Origin: Panaeolus papilionaceus
Taxonomy: Eukaryota > Basidiomycota > Agaricomycetes > Agaricales
DNA length: 64,000 bases
Reading direction: 5' to 3'
NCBI GenBank assembly: GCA_015501605.1
Contig: JADNRZ010000025.1
Span: 1-64,000, forward strand
Made by a program: the position numbers and the translations under genes. This document shows, piece by piece, positions 1-11,884 of this stretch (position 1 is the stretch's first letter; each line of letters starts with the position of its first letter). The notes under the pieces were generated by a model. It searched no databases. It saw only the letters and a list, made by a program, of their open reading frames with translations, and was not told the DNA's origin.

Positions 1-2519
1 CACAGCAGGAACGGTTTTAAACAAAGGAATGAACTGAAAGTGGTAAAGAAGAGGAGGGGTAAAGTGAGGGGAGATGGGAGTTGGACGATGAAAAGAGGGT
101 AAACGTTGAAGAAAATGATGAATTAAACGGATTTTAGAGTCCGTAGGCGCCATGGGGTGCGCTGTTGCAAGGTACATTGGTCAGACTATCCGATTGGTGT
201 TGTGGTGGCTGATGGTAATGATAAATCGCAACGCGCATGATGATTTATGCGCGCCTTAAGTCGGGAAACAGACCATGGTGACCGGGATGTGTAAGCGTCG
301 ATGCGTGAGACGCACGTGCGTGTGTGATGATGGAATGCGAAATTAGCGGGTTTACGGGTTCAGGTGAGCACGCTGCTCATCATCGTTCCTGTTCCTGCTC
401 CTCCGTTTGTCATATCTTCGGTAAGTGTTTGGCTCCTTGTTCTGCTTGCACTCACTACTGACTTCGTTCTCCTGTAACTTGGTTCCTTCTCAAGTCCCGG
501 CTCAAATCCGGCTTGTATCGAACGTTTGCTTTGTCTTGGTGGTATCTCGAAAGGTGAGTCCTCTTCTGACTCGTCTTCTTCTAAACTATGGTAATCAACT
601 TCTGTTTCAAGGGTGAGATTGGCAAGTAAATTGCTGATCTCGTCTTCTGTATCTGAATAACCAGGTATGTTTGCTCAATTCTAGAGAGCTTGCTGCTCGT
701 TTCTAATCAATTTCCCCCTCGCGGTGGGCTCCAGATGATACGATCGCTCTAAATCCACCCACAAAAGTGTGGCGAGAACGCTAAGTTCGAGTCACACGAG
801 TATCAAGTAGAATAGAAACAATTGTATTAAGTTCTGGGGAAAATGAAATACAAACGAGTGTTGGACTACAATAGAAATGAGTGAAATAATGTGAAATAAT
901 TTCAAATTGACGCTAAACGTTGCGCCTGACTTCCAGTTGGTATTTCTGAGTTTAATAGAGCACGGCGCGCGCTCTGACTTCTGACTTCCAAATTAGGACT
1001 TCTGATATCAAAACTAATTTCAAAATCGCGCACTCCGCACGAAAGCTTCTATTACTTCTATCCTACGTGTCTGCAGCGCGCAAATGGCTTCTGATTACCT
1101 TCTGTTAGTCCTTCTTCTGCTTCTTTGATTTCTTCGATGCCCTTTCTCGCCTCAACCCTCCCTCCTTATATACCTCGTCGCTCCCTCTCCCTTGTGACCC
1201 TCGGATTAACCTCGGTAGGTCGTGTTCTACCTGTTTCCCTCATTTTCTTCTTGTCCCTTCATCGCTTACCAGTTGCTCCACACAAGCTTATTCAGCTCTT
1301 TCTCGGCGTCGCTATTTCATTGGGCGTTCCCTCGTAGCTTGGTAAGCTTTCGTCTCGGCTTCATTGGACCCCTACAAAGGTGGGTGGGGCTTTTAGTCAG
1401 CTTCCTGCTGGGCTGATGTCACTTGTCGGTCCAGGTAAGTCTCGTCGCGTTGTCATTTCTTTATTTAGTATTCTCAATAATGTGTTACTCCATGCACGAG
1501 CGCCTCCCCGTTGCTAGGTGTCGGTCCACATCGTCACCAGTCTGAAGCGGAGGTGGGCGTGTGAAAGCGACGCCTGCTCCGTCACATTCCCACCCGATGC
1601 TTCTGTGCCTCCGGATTATTAGACGCGCAACCTTAGTTTAAGTAGTCTACTTTTGTTTCACACCCGACAACGAGTCGCGACTCGTACTTTGAATATTATC
1701 ATTTTATTTGCATTTTATTTCGCGCGAATTAACCCCTGGGTACCCGCAAGGGTCATCACTGTATAACACGCACTCGTTTAGAATGGGTTATCAGGAGAGT
1801 TAGAAAGGCAGGCGTTTTATACTCAAACTACATTCCATAGACCGCGTCGTGGACAGGCGGTAGGCAGTTTTTCTCAATCATACTTGCATAGTGTTAACGT
1901 CTCGAATATTCATAGAACATTTCATGTCTTGCGTTTTTATGAAATCTAGTATGTTTTTCGTATTACAAACGAATATCGTAAGACCCTGACATGTATTAGG
2001 CTATGCTGTAAGATGGGCCTTATGGCAAATGACCCCCATCAGGATCTTGAGCAGCGATAACGAATGAATGTAGGACCGGAACGAGAAGAATCTGTTCAGC
2101 ATTCGTCCGGTCACTGACGTTATCTGCTAACGGCCACAATTTTACCACTAACAATTGTGTTTAAACACAGTGACCAGCATGACGACCACACGACGATTGC
2201 GTTGAGATTTGAAGCAGATACAGTTCTTATCGCTACCAGATTGCCCCAGAGCTCACTGGACTGTACCATGATGGTGAACGCGAGAAAGAAAAAGGTAGAA
2301 TTCTTTTTTTTTACATGCGGTTTTACAAATCAACTGCATCTCTTTGGAAAGGTGGATACATTGTCTAATGCGACTGATCATATTTTCAAACTTGGCGCGG
2401 TACCCTGGGTAAGGGGAAAGGGGAGGAAAAGGTGCATCCGGAAAATGTGAACGATACTCGGCTGCATTGAAGGCATAGAGGTCGTAATAGGACGTTTGGA
2501 GGTCAGACGGTGTCTTCGT
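1..2519. other. No recognisable gene
   Basis: No open frame here has recognisable motifs, and I could not build a phase-consistent spliced model on either strand. The longest frames are under 100 codons and low in information. Nothing resembling the A or G genes of the array was found, so this is probably flanking intergenic DNA to the left of the array. Confidence 0.4.
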
Positions 2520-2648
2520 CTAGTCTCTCCGTAAAACCTCCATCAGCCGATGATCACCTACATAGGACTTCCCTTTCTCTTCACGAAGGCGCTTGAGTTC
2601 CTGCAACGTATTGGTGATACGTTCAATCATGGCAGAAAGAATTAGCTC

Positions 2649-3433
2649 CTAAGAGCGCTTGCCTCCATTCCGGACCACTGGTTCATCATGCCATCCACAG
2701 GAAGACTTGTCGAGCACAGAGAGAGCCGAATCTCGGGCATTCTCGAACTTGAGTACCCCAATATCGATGTTATCCGCCCTCTGAATCGAATAGAAGTTAG
2801 CATTGCATTCACGTCATTTATTATATGATAAGCTTACTCTGTACATCCTCGATTTCGACTCGGTATACTGCCCATTGGCCCTCTCGACTCTCCTCGGATC
2901 TGGGACTGGAATTGTATCCCACATTGTTGAGATAAGTTGAATACTACGAGCACCACGATGTTGCAACCTCGATGACTGGGCGAGATGAACTTGGTATATG
3001 CATATGGGTGATCGGGATGAAGTAGAGGATGGATATGTAGCAATTATATGCAGCGCGACTGGGACGTAAATGAACTTATTATTAGCTATGATGCACAATC
3101 GAAGTCCTAGAGAAAGCACATGCCATATACTTTCCAGTTTTTGCCTGATCATTGTCGTTATTCTGCTCTCCGAGAGAGCGGGATCCATGAGCGGAGGTGT
3201 GCCCAAAAGTACAATGTCACAGACGTCGTTTACAATGGTGTAATTTCGATCCATCACTCTGGGTGAATTAACTTCTAAGGTGACCGCGTTAAGAGAGTCC
3301 TTCGCAATTGATAAGTCATCTCTCGGCGATGAGAGTGCCTCTATGAACTGGTTCAACTGTTAAGTGCATCACTTCCTGGAATCATGCACCGATGCTTACC
3401 GAGCTCTTGCTCACCCCAGACCTTCCTAGGAGG
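2649..3433 (-). CDS. Divergent G-family P-loop protein, nucleotide-binding motifs degraded (5' exon not found)
   Basis: Four phase-consistent exons read on the minus strand: 3433-3400, 3347-3058-side exon beginning FIEAL (3347 to about 3131), 3058-2838 and 2780-2649, ending in TAG. The architecture matches the plus-strand G genes: a 34-nt exon carrying the P-loop, then an intron, then FIEAL, then an exon with STMWD (VTSMWD in G1), then one with KFENARDSALSVLD (compare KFLNTQESALSIL in G1). The motifs are damaged. The P-loop reads GRSGVSKSS rather than GPTGAGKST, and the DVPG position reads GTPP. The long coiled-coil and proline-rich tail of the other copies is missing; a possible extra 3' exon at 2648-2520 (coiled-coil-like, ELKRLREEKGKSY) has no in-phase donor. 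The first coding exon, MNIDP in the others, was not found. It may be a pseudo-GTPase or a decaying gene. Confidence 0.6.
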
Positions 3434-5664
3434 CTAGAAGGCTATAGAGGGTAGGTTGAGCATTGAAACGTGTCACCGTGATTAACGTCAGCCCACATAT
3501 GAATTACCACACGTCGTCCCCTTACATCCGCTGGTGAGCGCGCAACAGTGAGACGTTGAATGGAAACCAAAACAAAACAAAAGAGAAAGGTGAAGGGAGC
3601 GGTGAGCGTGATAGTGGTGGTGCAAGGTGAGTGAAGACAAGATGATTGCGCTCAGTTGCAAGGTCGTGGGGTCCGGTGAGCTGAAATTATGAGAGAGGGA
3701 GTTATGGAGGCGATGGTGAGGTGTTCAGGTCGGCGAAGGCGGCGCTGAGGAACAATATGAATCAAAATACAGCTGATGAACGGTTGAGGGAGCGATTTGA
3801 GATAAAAACCGACAACGGCAGCGACTGAGTACAAAAGCCAGCGATGGTGACTACCTAGGACAACTGGGAGACGAAGAACTACGAGGAAAACTGAACCAGA
3901 CACGGCTGGCGGCGCTGATATTACTGGAACGAGGACGATACGAGACTGAAAGCAGAAACTGAATCTGGGGAGTGAGACTGATCTGATTTTTCAAGGTAAG
4001 ATAGTGTACAGTTTATCTACCAAATAAGAAAGTGAGTTAAAATGACAAAATGAATGAGAATGGTGACTAGAAAAGAAACCAGAACACGGAAATTAAAGAG
4101 ATGAGACAAAGGAGAACAAAATAATCAAGGGACTTTTGAATGTATGAGGTGAAGAGGAGGGGGATCGAGGTATAAAGTGAGGTGGCTGAGGGTCGTATGA
4201 ATGTGTTAAGAGGAGCGATGAAGCGCTGGTTTGGATAGTAGACGTGACAGCTCGTGCACTTGAGCTTGATCCTGATGCCGTGGCGTGAGCATGTGTGAGC
4301 GGAGTCGGTGAAGTCATCCGAAATCGCGAAAAAGGTCATATGAGGACTCGGGGCTCATCACCGCTGCTGTGATAGGCACGACACCCCTTTGTCCGGTGCC
4401 TTGACCGACTTTCTGTTCTTGATTTCCAGTTGACATGAAACGCCGAAGGGCAAGAATAATGAAGCTGAAGCCAGGAATGCAACGTGGGGGGAGGTGATTT
4501 GTGACACAAGGCTGTATGTCATCCGCCTTATAGCTTTCAACTAATGTCGGGGATAGCCTTCCAAATGCCACATGTTCAAGGTGCAAAGTTCGTCAACGTC
4601 AGAGCTCAGATCATAGGGTTTCTCTTAAAATAATATGTATAGAAAAAAAAAAGTGGAACGCAAAAAATTTTCGACATGAAAGGGTGATCAGAAGGAACCA
4701 ATGATACAAGTCCTAGTTCCACGGGGGTTCATTAGGTGCAGCTAATCCAAGTTATTTTTCAGCGTCTCGAAATCGGAATAGTACGCTAGCAGAGAAAGCA
4801 GGAGGGCATGGTGAGAGGGAGGTGCCAGGAGGACGCGGGAGGAAAGAGGGACCAGGTGATTTGATGGTCATCATTGGTTGATTAATTTCAATCTCCGCTT
4901 GAAACAAAATTGTAACGCCGACGACGAGTCATTTCCAACCACCACCAGCTCATCGGCTGTCGACACGCGTTGAACCAGTACAGGACTCTGAGTCTGTCTC
5001 TTGTCTATCGCAGTTTTCAAGGCTCCTTTTGGAAACAATAAGAGCTGTCATTGTCCTACTCTGCCCTCACTGCTACCGACAATCAACCAGCGACTACCTC
5101 TACTTCACCTCTATCATCGGTGGTAACGTCAACTTCTGTGCGATTTTACTCCCATAATTAACCCTTTCAATAGATGTATCCATCTACATCGGAGCGCCCA
5201 GCTGCATTGTCCTGAGCAAGCTATGGAGTCCACATGAATCGAGTTACATCACTGACTGTGCGCTGTGCATCCTGTACATGACATTTCTTCCTCTGCTCGA
5301 CCACGAGGCCTGCTCATTCTCACTCGCTTCACCACAATTCCCGTGCCCACGACATTGAGCACTATATTAGGTGATCTCCGTCCATTACGCAGAATATGTT
5401 CAAGGAAGCATCGAGGCGCGCAGCGTGGCTGTTCAACGGACTAAACCATTCCTATATCTGACTCATTCTGGGTAACCGACGTCACTCCCTGCAATATTCG
5501 TCCTGCCGGGCTCCTACTCTGTGGCAGATGTATTCCTAAGACAGTAACATCCTTCACAGCACTACCTATTTGGAGTCATCAATCCTTCAATCGCGTGTCC
5601 CTCCCTGTCCTGATATACGTTTCTTATTTATTGCTCTGATGGTGGCGATGACGGTATGTGTGTC
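3434..5664. other. Spacer with an inverted copy of the array upstream module
   Basis: No supported gene. Around 4885-4915 the minus strand reads TCAAGCGGAGATTGAAATT followed by ATCAACC, matching a module that lies upstream of every plus-strand A gene from unit 2 onwards (for example near 13220, 19110, 35697 and 47605). Here it is inverted and points towards the minus-strand G homologue, so this may be the remains of an inverted array unit. Where an A gene would then be expected (about 4700-3600, minus) only short frames without ABC motifs are seen. Confidence 0.45.
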
Positions 5665-5671
5665 TATAAAT
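5665..5671 (+). promoter_or_regulatory. TATA box of the A1 gene
   Basis: TATAAAT lies 89 nt upstream of the A1 start codon, followed by a conserved stretch (TTGTCGCGCTCCATC) and a CT-rich tract. The same TATAAAT and following context recur before A3 (19461), A6 (36239) and A7 (47961), and in altered form before A4. Conservation of the box and its spacing among diverged copies supports a core promoter. Confidence 0.6.
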
Positions 5672-5753
5672 GCCTCATGATTGTCGCGCTCCATCTTCCT
5701 TGCTCTCTCTCTCCTTCCCTGCTCTCTTTCTGGTTCCCTCTTTACAGATAACG

Positions 5754-8369
5754 ATGACAGGCAACACTGACGAGAAATCAGCCCTCGCAACTCCAGATGT
5801 CAAACCCGCCAAAGAAAATCCTACCTCACCCGAGAAGCTCGCCGAGCGCGACATCACCATCTCCACGCACTCTCTGGGAGTGTGGACGCTGAAAGTCGCC
5901 CACTCTAAACAAGCATTCTACGTGAACTACTACCGCGACTTCTCCCAATCATACCCCCTCTTCATCAAGCTCACGAAGGACGTCTACAACGTCTCCCCCC
6001 GACTCTTCACGTTTTATATCTTTAGTCAAGTATGGGGCGCGGTTGAAGAAGCGGTGATGATGCAGCTGAGCAGTGTGCTGTTGCGGGCTGTGGAGAATGG
6101 GCTGAAGAGTGGGAAACCGGACGTCTGGGGCATTGCGAGCGCGGTGGTGATGAGATTAGGGTGTGCGCTATTCGCCGCGTTTATGGCGTGGGAGGGGTAC
6201 GAATCATTCTTTAATGCGTCGGTTCCGTGAATGCTGACTCGTACTCTACAGAGAACTTGCATTATCACAGCTGCGCACGAGAGTAACGACGCATTTCAAT
6301 ATGTATCTGATGCATGGTTCGTGACCTTCCATTCTATCTGGAATCTGTATTGATTGATTACCAAAATAGCACGACTGCGCGTTGACCTCCCTACATCCCA
6401 AGGTATATCCGACCTTTATGACATATCCATGTTTATCAAGCTCTGATCAACCCTTTACAGACAAAACCTCCGAATCCGAAGCGACTCCCGAAAACGCCTG
6501 GCAGTCGCTCTCCGACATCATCTCATTTTTCTCCTCCGTCCTCGCCTCAATCTCGCAGATCCTGCTCATCTTCCATCTCTCCCGTACCACTGGCGGGCCG
6601 ATCTTTGCCATTCTCTGCATCCTGAGGCCGGTCGTGGGGTTGTTGGGTACGAAGAGTATGTGGGACAAGGCGTGTTATGGATATGTGAATAACGTCGATT
6701 ACGTGCGGATGAAGAGCTTGACCGATTTCGCGGGTGGAACGTATAGGCAGGATATCATCAGTGGGAACTTGGGGGAGTGGATTATGAGTGGTACGTACTT
6801 CGATATACTGCACTTTTGATGAAATCCTCTGATTCCTACCCCACAGAATTCAGAAAAGCTTATGACAAACTCGCCAACGTCACCGTCGAACACCCTTACA
6901 TGCTCTACGATCGCACCGAAACACCCTTCCGGGACATGACGCTCAAAGCCCTAGGCGATCTCCCCATGGTTTATTGCGCGCTTCTCACCATCCTGCGCCC
7001 ATCGCACTTCTCGTTGAGCTCGTTAGCGATTCTTCAACAGAGCTCGGCGTGGCTGGGGTACTCCCTCGGCACGGTGTTTCAGAGCACCGAGACGTTCAGG
7101 CAGGCTGTCATGAGCGTGAGGAAGCTATACGAGGCGGGGAACGTGGTTAATAAGTTGAGCGATGGCGTGGTTGCGTATCCTGCGCCGGAGGACGAGAAGG
7201 CGGGGAAGGGTATGGGATTTGAACTGAAGTTAGTTTCTCCTCCATCCCATTTCTTTCACTTCGTTCATTGGTACTGACGCGGCACGACCAAAGGAATGTC
7301 ACGTTCACGTACCCAGGCTCTCAATCTAAGCAAAACGCCCTATCCGACATCTCCCTCTCCATCAAACCCAATCAACTCGTCGTCATTGTTGGCACCAACG
7401 GATCCGGCAAATCCACGCTCATCCGCATCCTCTCTCGTTTATACGACCCCACCTCCGGTGAAGTATGCATCGACGGACGAGCGTCGTCCTCGTACAGAGT
7501 CGGAGACCTGCACAAAGCCACCGCCATCCTCTCCCAAGATAATTCACTTTATCCGCTCACTCTCGCTGAGAACATCGGGATCGGTTTCCCTGAACGCTCA
7601 TCCGACATGGACTTGATTAGACAAGCGGCAGAGGAGGGCGGCGCGGTTGATGTTATCAAGAAGCTGGAGGATGGGTACGAGACGCGATTGGATCCGATGC
7701 AGGAGTCGTTCAGTGTGAATTTGTATAATGATAAGCAGCATCCGCTTGCGAAGGAGCTGGAGGGGTTGAGGAAGACGATCGACGTGAGTGGAGGCGAGAA
7801 GCAGAAGTTGGTTGCGTGAGTCATGTTTTCTGTCTTTTTCAATGCGTTGTCGTGATACTGATGTTTTCTGTTACCTTCCCAGTGCGCGTACTTTCATGCG
7901 TTTCCACTCCAACCTCATCAAATTCGTCGCCGTGGATGAGCCGAGTTCAGCACTAGACGCAGAAGCAGAGCTACGACTGTTCCAGAGACTCGTTAAGGCG
8001 AGGGAGGGGAAGACGATGGTATTTGTAACGCACCGTTTCGGTGGGCTGGTCAAGGAGGCCGATTTAGTAGTGTGAGTGCTTTCTCCTCTTCGCGTCATGT
8101 TTTTTCTTGTGAGGGTCCCTCTGTTCACTACTTGAACTAACTCCTTTATTCCCTCATATTTTCGATTTTCACTTTCACTTTCAACATTCAACCAAACTTG
8201 TTACTGACCGTCAATGACCAACAGGTGCATGAAAGACGGCACGATTGCCGAGATGGGGGCACACGAGGAGCTGATGAAGAATGGGGGCGAGTACGCGAAG
8301 TTGTACAATATTCAGGCCAATGCGTTCGCGCCTGGTGGCGGCGTGGGTGAGCGTGTTGCGAGTCCATAG
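5754..8369 (+). CDS. A1: ABC transporter-like ATPase, the only intact copy
   Basis: Spliced model of 8 exons, all phases consistent: 5754-6196, 6252-6316, 6370-6402, 6461-6790, 6847-7228, 7294-7815, 7883-8071, 8225-8369 (702 aa). The N-terminal half (about residues 1-400) has hydrophobic stretches (for example ILLIFHLSRTTGG, FAILCILRPVVGLL) that fit a divergent membrane domain. The C-terminal half is a complete nucleotide-binding domain: Walker A GTNGSGKST (451-459), Q-loop Q499, signature SGGEK (583-587), Walker B FVAVDEP with D610 and E611, D-loop SALD (614-617) and switch H642. With one membrane and one ATPase domain it would be a half-transporter working as a dimer; the substrate is unknown. 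The start was chosen because exon 1 similarity among copies begins at this ATG; TTTACAG just upstream could also be a 3' splice site of a leader intron. The donor GTACGA of intron 1 is supported by A7, where reading through would hit a stop. Confidence 0.85.
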
Positions 8370-8784
8370 GTGATGGTTACACCAAGGAACATGGGAGAGG
8401 GGACAAATACCAATTCACCGTCAAGTACACGTCATATGGACACTATTAAATTTGATTCGGTTAGAGATGAATTGTAGATTATATGATTAATGAATGAAAC
8501 ATGTCTTGAATTAACTTCTATCACCGTTGATATTTATGTCGGCTCTCGAGTGACGATGAAGCGGGCTTCGGTTTCGCCGGTCGTGCTGATCGAGATAACC
8601 AGAAACTTCCAGGCGGAAGCTTTCATGTGACTTGCCATGCTAAATCCACGCGGCAAGCTGACGACGCCTTAGATTGTTCTAAATGCGAGTTTGCTGCGCT
8701 TGTGTGGCTTCCTCTTCAGCACTCATAGCGCTTCTTCTAAAGCATTATCCTATTCCCACAATCATTACTCCTTTCTCCAACATT

Positions 8785-10261
8785 ATGAATATCGACCCCG
8801 CTGATTATCCAAACTTGAGGATCAATGGCCCTGTCTCTGCGAAACCTGCTAAAGCGGAGGATGTAGGCTGGCATGCTGTTGTGTTATTGTACGAATGCCA
8901 CTCTTCATCTCCACCAGCACTAAACCTAACAGACATGATCGTTGCTAACTTAGAATTGTGGGGCCTACTGGAGCAGGAAAGAGCACTGTAAGCAGCAAAT
9001 GAATATGAAATTTTCACTTCTACTGAACAATGTATGTGTCATCATCCCACAGTTCATTGAGGCACTTGCACAGGACTCTTCGCTCCGGATATCCAGTAAT
9101 CAATTGGAGGGATTCACGCAAACTGTCAACACCTACAGCCTCATGAATGTCGACTATGCGAATTTCCCGATATCGCTTGTCGATGTACCTGGCTTTGCCG
9201 ACACCAGGATTTCAATGACGAATATTGTCGCTATGTTGAAAGCATGGATGCAAGAGTCTGGGTGAGTACACATGGATAATTGCACCTTATGTACATGCTC
9301 ATGATATCTATCAGTGCCTCAAGCCTCGGTCGTATATTATATTTCACACCCATTCATAGTGTGCGCCTGCCTGGCAGCCACAGACATGTGCTTCGTACCT
9401 TCCAAGCGCTCACACGTGCCAAGACAGCAGGCAACATCACTATTGTAACTTCTATGTGGGACAACCTTTGGGGAGATTCAGCAAAGCAAAGGGCAGAAAG
9501 CAACTTTAACCAGCTCCAGGACACTGTTTGGAAGGTATAAGGTTTGGCTTTATTCACTGCTTTGTGCAAACTCTGATCTGTGTATTTAGGGGTTTGTTGA
9601 CGAAGGTGCTCAGATTGTCAAGTTCCTCAACACCCAAGAATCTGCACTGTCTATTCTCAATGCTGCCTTCAGAATCGGGGTGGGCATTAATTTCGATCTC
9701 GAAATGCAATTCCAGGGAGAGAAACAGCTCAAATCCGCTCCGTTTGCCAACCATCTCATGGATGACCTCCAAAGCCGAATCCAGAACCTCGAGATAAAAC
9801 TAGCCAGCACCGAAATGGACCTAAAAGGCGCATCTGAGCGAGATGATGACCTCCTCATATCGACTCTCGTCCCCAAGTTGAAGGAGACAGAGACGCTACT
9901 CGCAAAGTTCAAAAAGGAACTTTATGACAATTTTGGTATTGTCTCGCCATTGTTATCCAACATCCCTTCTGCCACCGATGGGCCATCTAACACTGACACT
10001 CCCGTCGTGACTCCTCAGCCAGCGGAAGCTGTCGCCCCTCATGCCCCACCTTCATCTCTCACTCCATCTTCAGCGGCTGAGCTGGAGACAACTCTCCAGC
10101 CACCGCTCCCTACACAAACCCCCGGTTCCCCATCTGACCAACCTGAGGCCCATGTTTCTGCAATCTTTGATCCCATCCAACCGAAGCAACGGTTTGTCAC
10201 TCGTGTTATCGGCTCGTTGAAGTGTTGGGGTGACGCCATGGCGGACCGTCACAACACTTGA
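8785..10261 (+). CDS. G1: P-loop GTPase-like protein with coiled-coil, proline-rich tail (intact)
   Basis: Five exons: 8785-8888, 8954-8987, 9053-9261, 9315-9534, 9590-10261, giving 412 aa. Motifs match the TRAFAC-type G domain often annotated as MMR_HSR1/50S-binding GTPase in mushrooms: P-loop GPTGAGKST (residues 38-46), a threonine-bearing switch FTQTVNTY, G3 motif DVPG (90-93) and VTSMWD (160-165) where a G4 motif would lie. The C-terminal half has a predicted coiled coil (repeated DLQSRIQNLEIKLAS-type heptads, then LKETETLLAKFKKEL), a Pro/Ser/Thr-rich linker and a conserved end VISSVKCWGDAVADRH (here VIGSLKCWGDAMADRH). The 34-nt second exon carries essentially the whole P-loop, with the next intron directly after GKST. 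It starts 415 nt after the A1 stop on the same strand. I do not know the family name or cellular role; GTP rather than ATP binding is an inference. Confidence 0.85.
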
Positions 10262-11875
10262 CCTCTGGGATGGTTCCCTCATTCGCGCGCGACCTTAGTA
10301 GTTGATAGGTAATCAATCTGTATTTCTGGTTCAATTCATCTATGTAGTTTGGATTAAACTTCGTTATTTTCTCGTCACATCTGCAACGTTCTTTTCAATG
10401 CACTGGTGTATCGTTTGGTCTTGTCTCCGCTCATTGTTTTTATGCCCTGTACTTTCCACAAGTCCAGAGTCCATGAATTGACCCAATAAACTGGCTTTGT
10501 TATATGCACACCGTTCGGTCAATCAGGTTAAATCAGATGATATATGACACCTGATGAGTGATATCATTGAACAAACTGGAGTTGCTGCTGCGACGGTGAT
10601 GGTGCTTTGGACCAGTGGTTGTCACAATTGACCCGTTAGGTGCCTCAAGGTAAGTCAACCATAAAGGGCTCGTGGTTCATAACAATTATAACGCGTCCAT
10701 TCTTCAACTCTTCAGCTTTATCTCATAGCTCTGAAGTGATTGTACAATCGTCTCATCCTTTCTTCTCCTGGTTTACGACCATTTTACTCCATTTCCTCTT
10801 AATTCTTCTTTCACATAACCGTCTGAACGGTTCCTGCGTTAAGCGCTACATCTATCCACGTCCTAAACTCTCATTTTAAACCTATTCACACCAAACTCTG
10901 GCGCATACATAAATACTAGGACTAGCATTTACTACCACACCGCACTCCGCCCACTCGAAGCGGTGGCCAGCATATTCGGATATCTGACAGCCCGTTCCCA
11001 GTCTTCCTCGCCCTCCACAAGTACCACAGATGATGCCCCCTACACTTAAACCCTCTTTTCTTGCGCCCTAACCTGTCAATCCTACCAGCCTTTCGCCGAA
11101 TCTCATCTCTATAAATCCCATACTGTCGCTTCATCTACCAGAGTAGAAGGGCTGCCTCATCGAGCATACTCTTCGTATTGTTTTTATTATTAGGTGTTCA
11201 AGTCATTTTCCTTTTGTCCATGTAACCTCCTTTTCTATACGTGATTTCGTATCTATTCGACTTGTGTCTCTTCTGACCATTTTTACTGCCCACCTTCGAT
11301 TTAGGAATGAAGCCAAGAGCTTTGTTATTTCATCGGGAAATGCTAATGGTAAGGGAATAGTCATAGTATCTGATGCATAACATATGTGACAAGCATCGAG
11401 GACAATTGAGTCAGGATTGAATTGACTCTAGGATGACGGGCGAAGTATTGGTTGAACATCAATTTCCAACCCGGTCGCCGTAGGGCTTTCTCTCCTTGTT
11501 GTTGTAAACGACACAGCGGAGCTCTCCAGCGGGGTTCTTCTGACCGTACAGGAGAGTGTTTCAGACTTTCAGCTTGTATCCCTTTACGCGTTAGAGCACC
11601 TCAGTCCTGTATATAATGGAGGGAAATGCGGAAGGGGTATCTTACCTCCAGGAAGGTGCTGACACGGGTGGTGTTTTCAACCCAGGCAAACAAGAATCAA
11701 TTTTTAGGGAGTCAATTGCACGAGATACGATGCATAGGTAGGAAGGAAGATATTACCAGGCACTGAAAATACACAGAGGAGTGCTCACGATCAGCAGTGA
11801 GTGGGATCTCGTGAAATTTCGTGCTGTCGTAATGAAGGATGGATTATTGGACGTGTGATACCTGTCATCCACTGC
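10262..11875. other. Downstream module of unit 1 and spacer
   Basis: No supported gene. The part up to about 10640 is the conserved G-downstream module, which includes a stretch around 10516-10620 (GGTCAATCAGGTTAAATCAG, then GAACAAACTGGAGTTGCTGC) that recurs after G2, G4, G5 and G6. At 10850-11060 there is a second repeated stretch (CTCGCCCTCCACAAGTACC) also found near 28870 and 35050. The rest is unassigned. Confidence 0.5.
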
Positions 11876-11884
11876 CACGACAAC

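Noticed and set aside
780..815. tRNA-like B-box (AGTTCGAGTCAC)
   Set aside because: No matching A-box or cloverleaf could be drawn around it.
3652..4586. Several overlapping minus-strand frames that could be an inverted ABC gene
   Set aside because: No Walker A, signature or Walker B motif in any frame, and no phase-consistent splicing.
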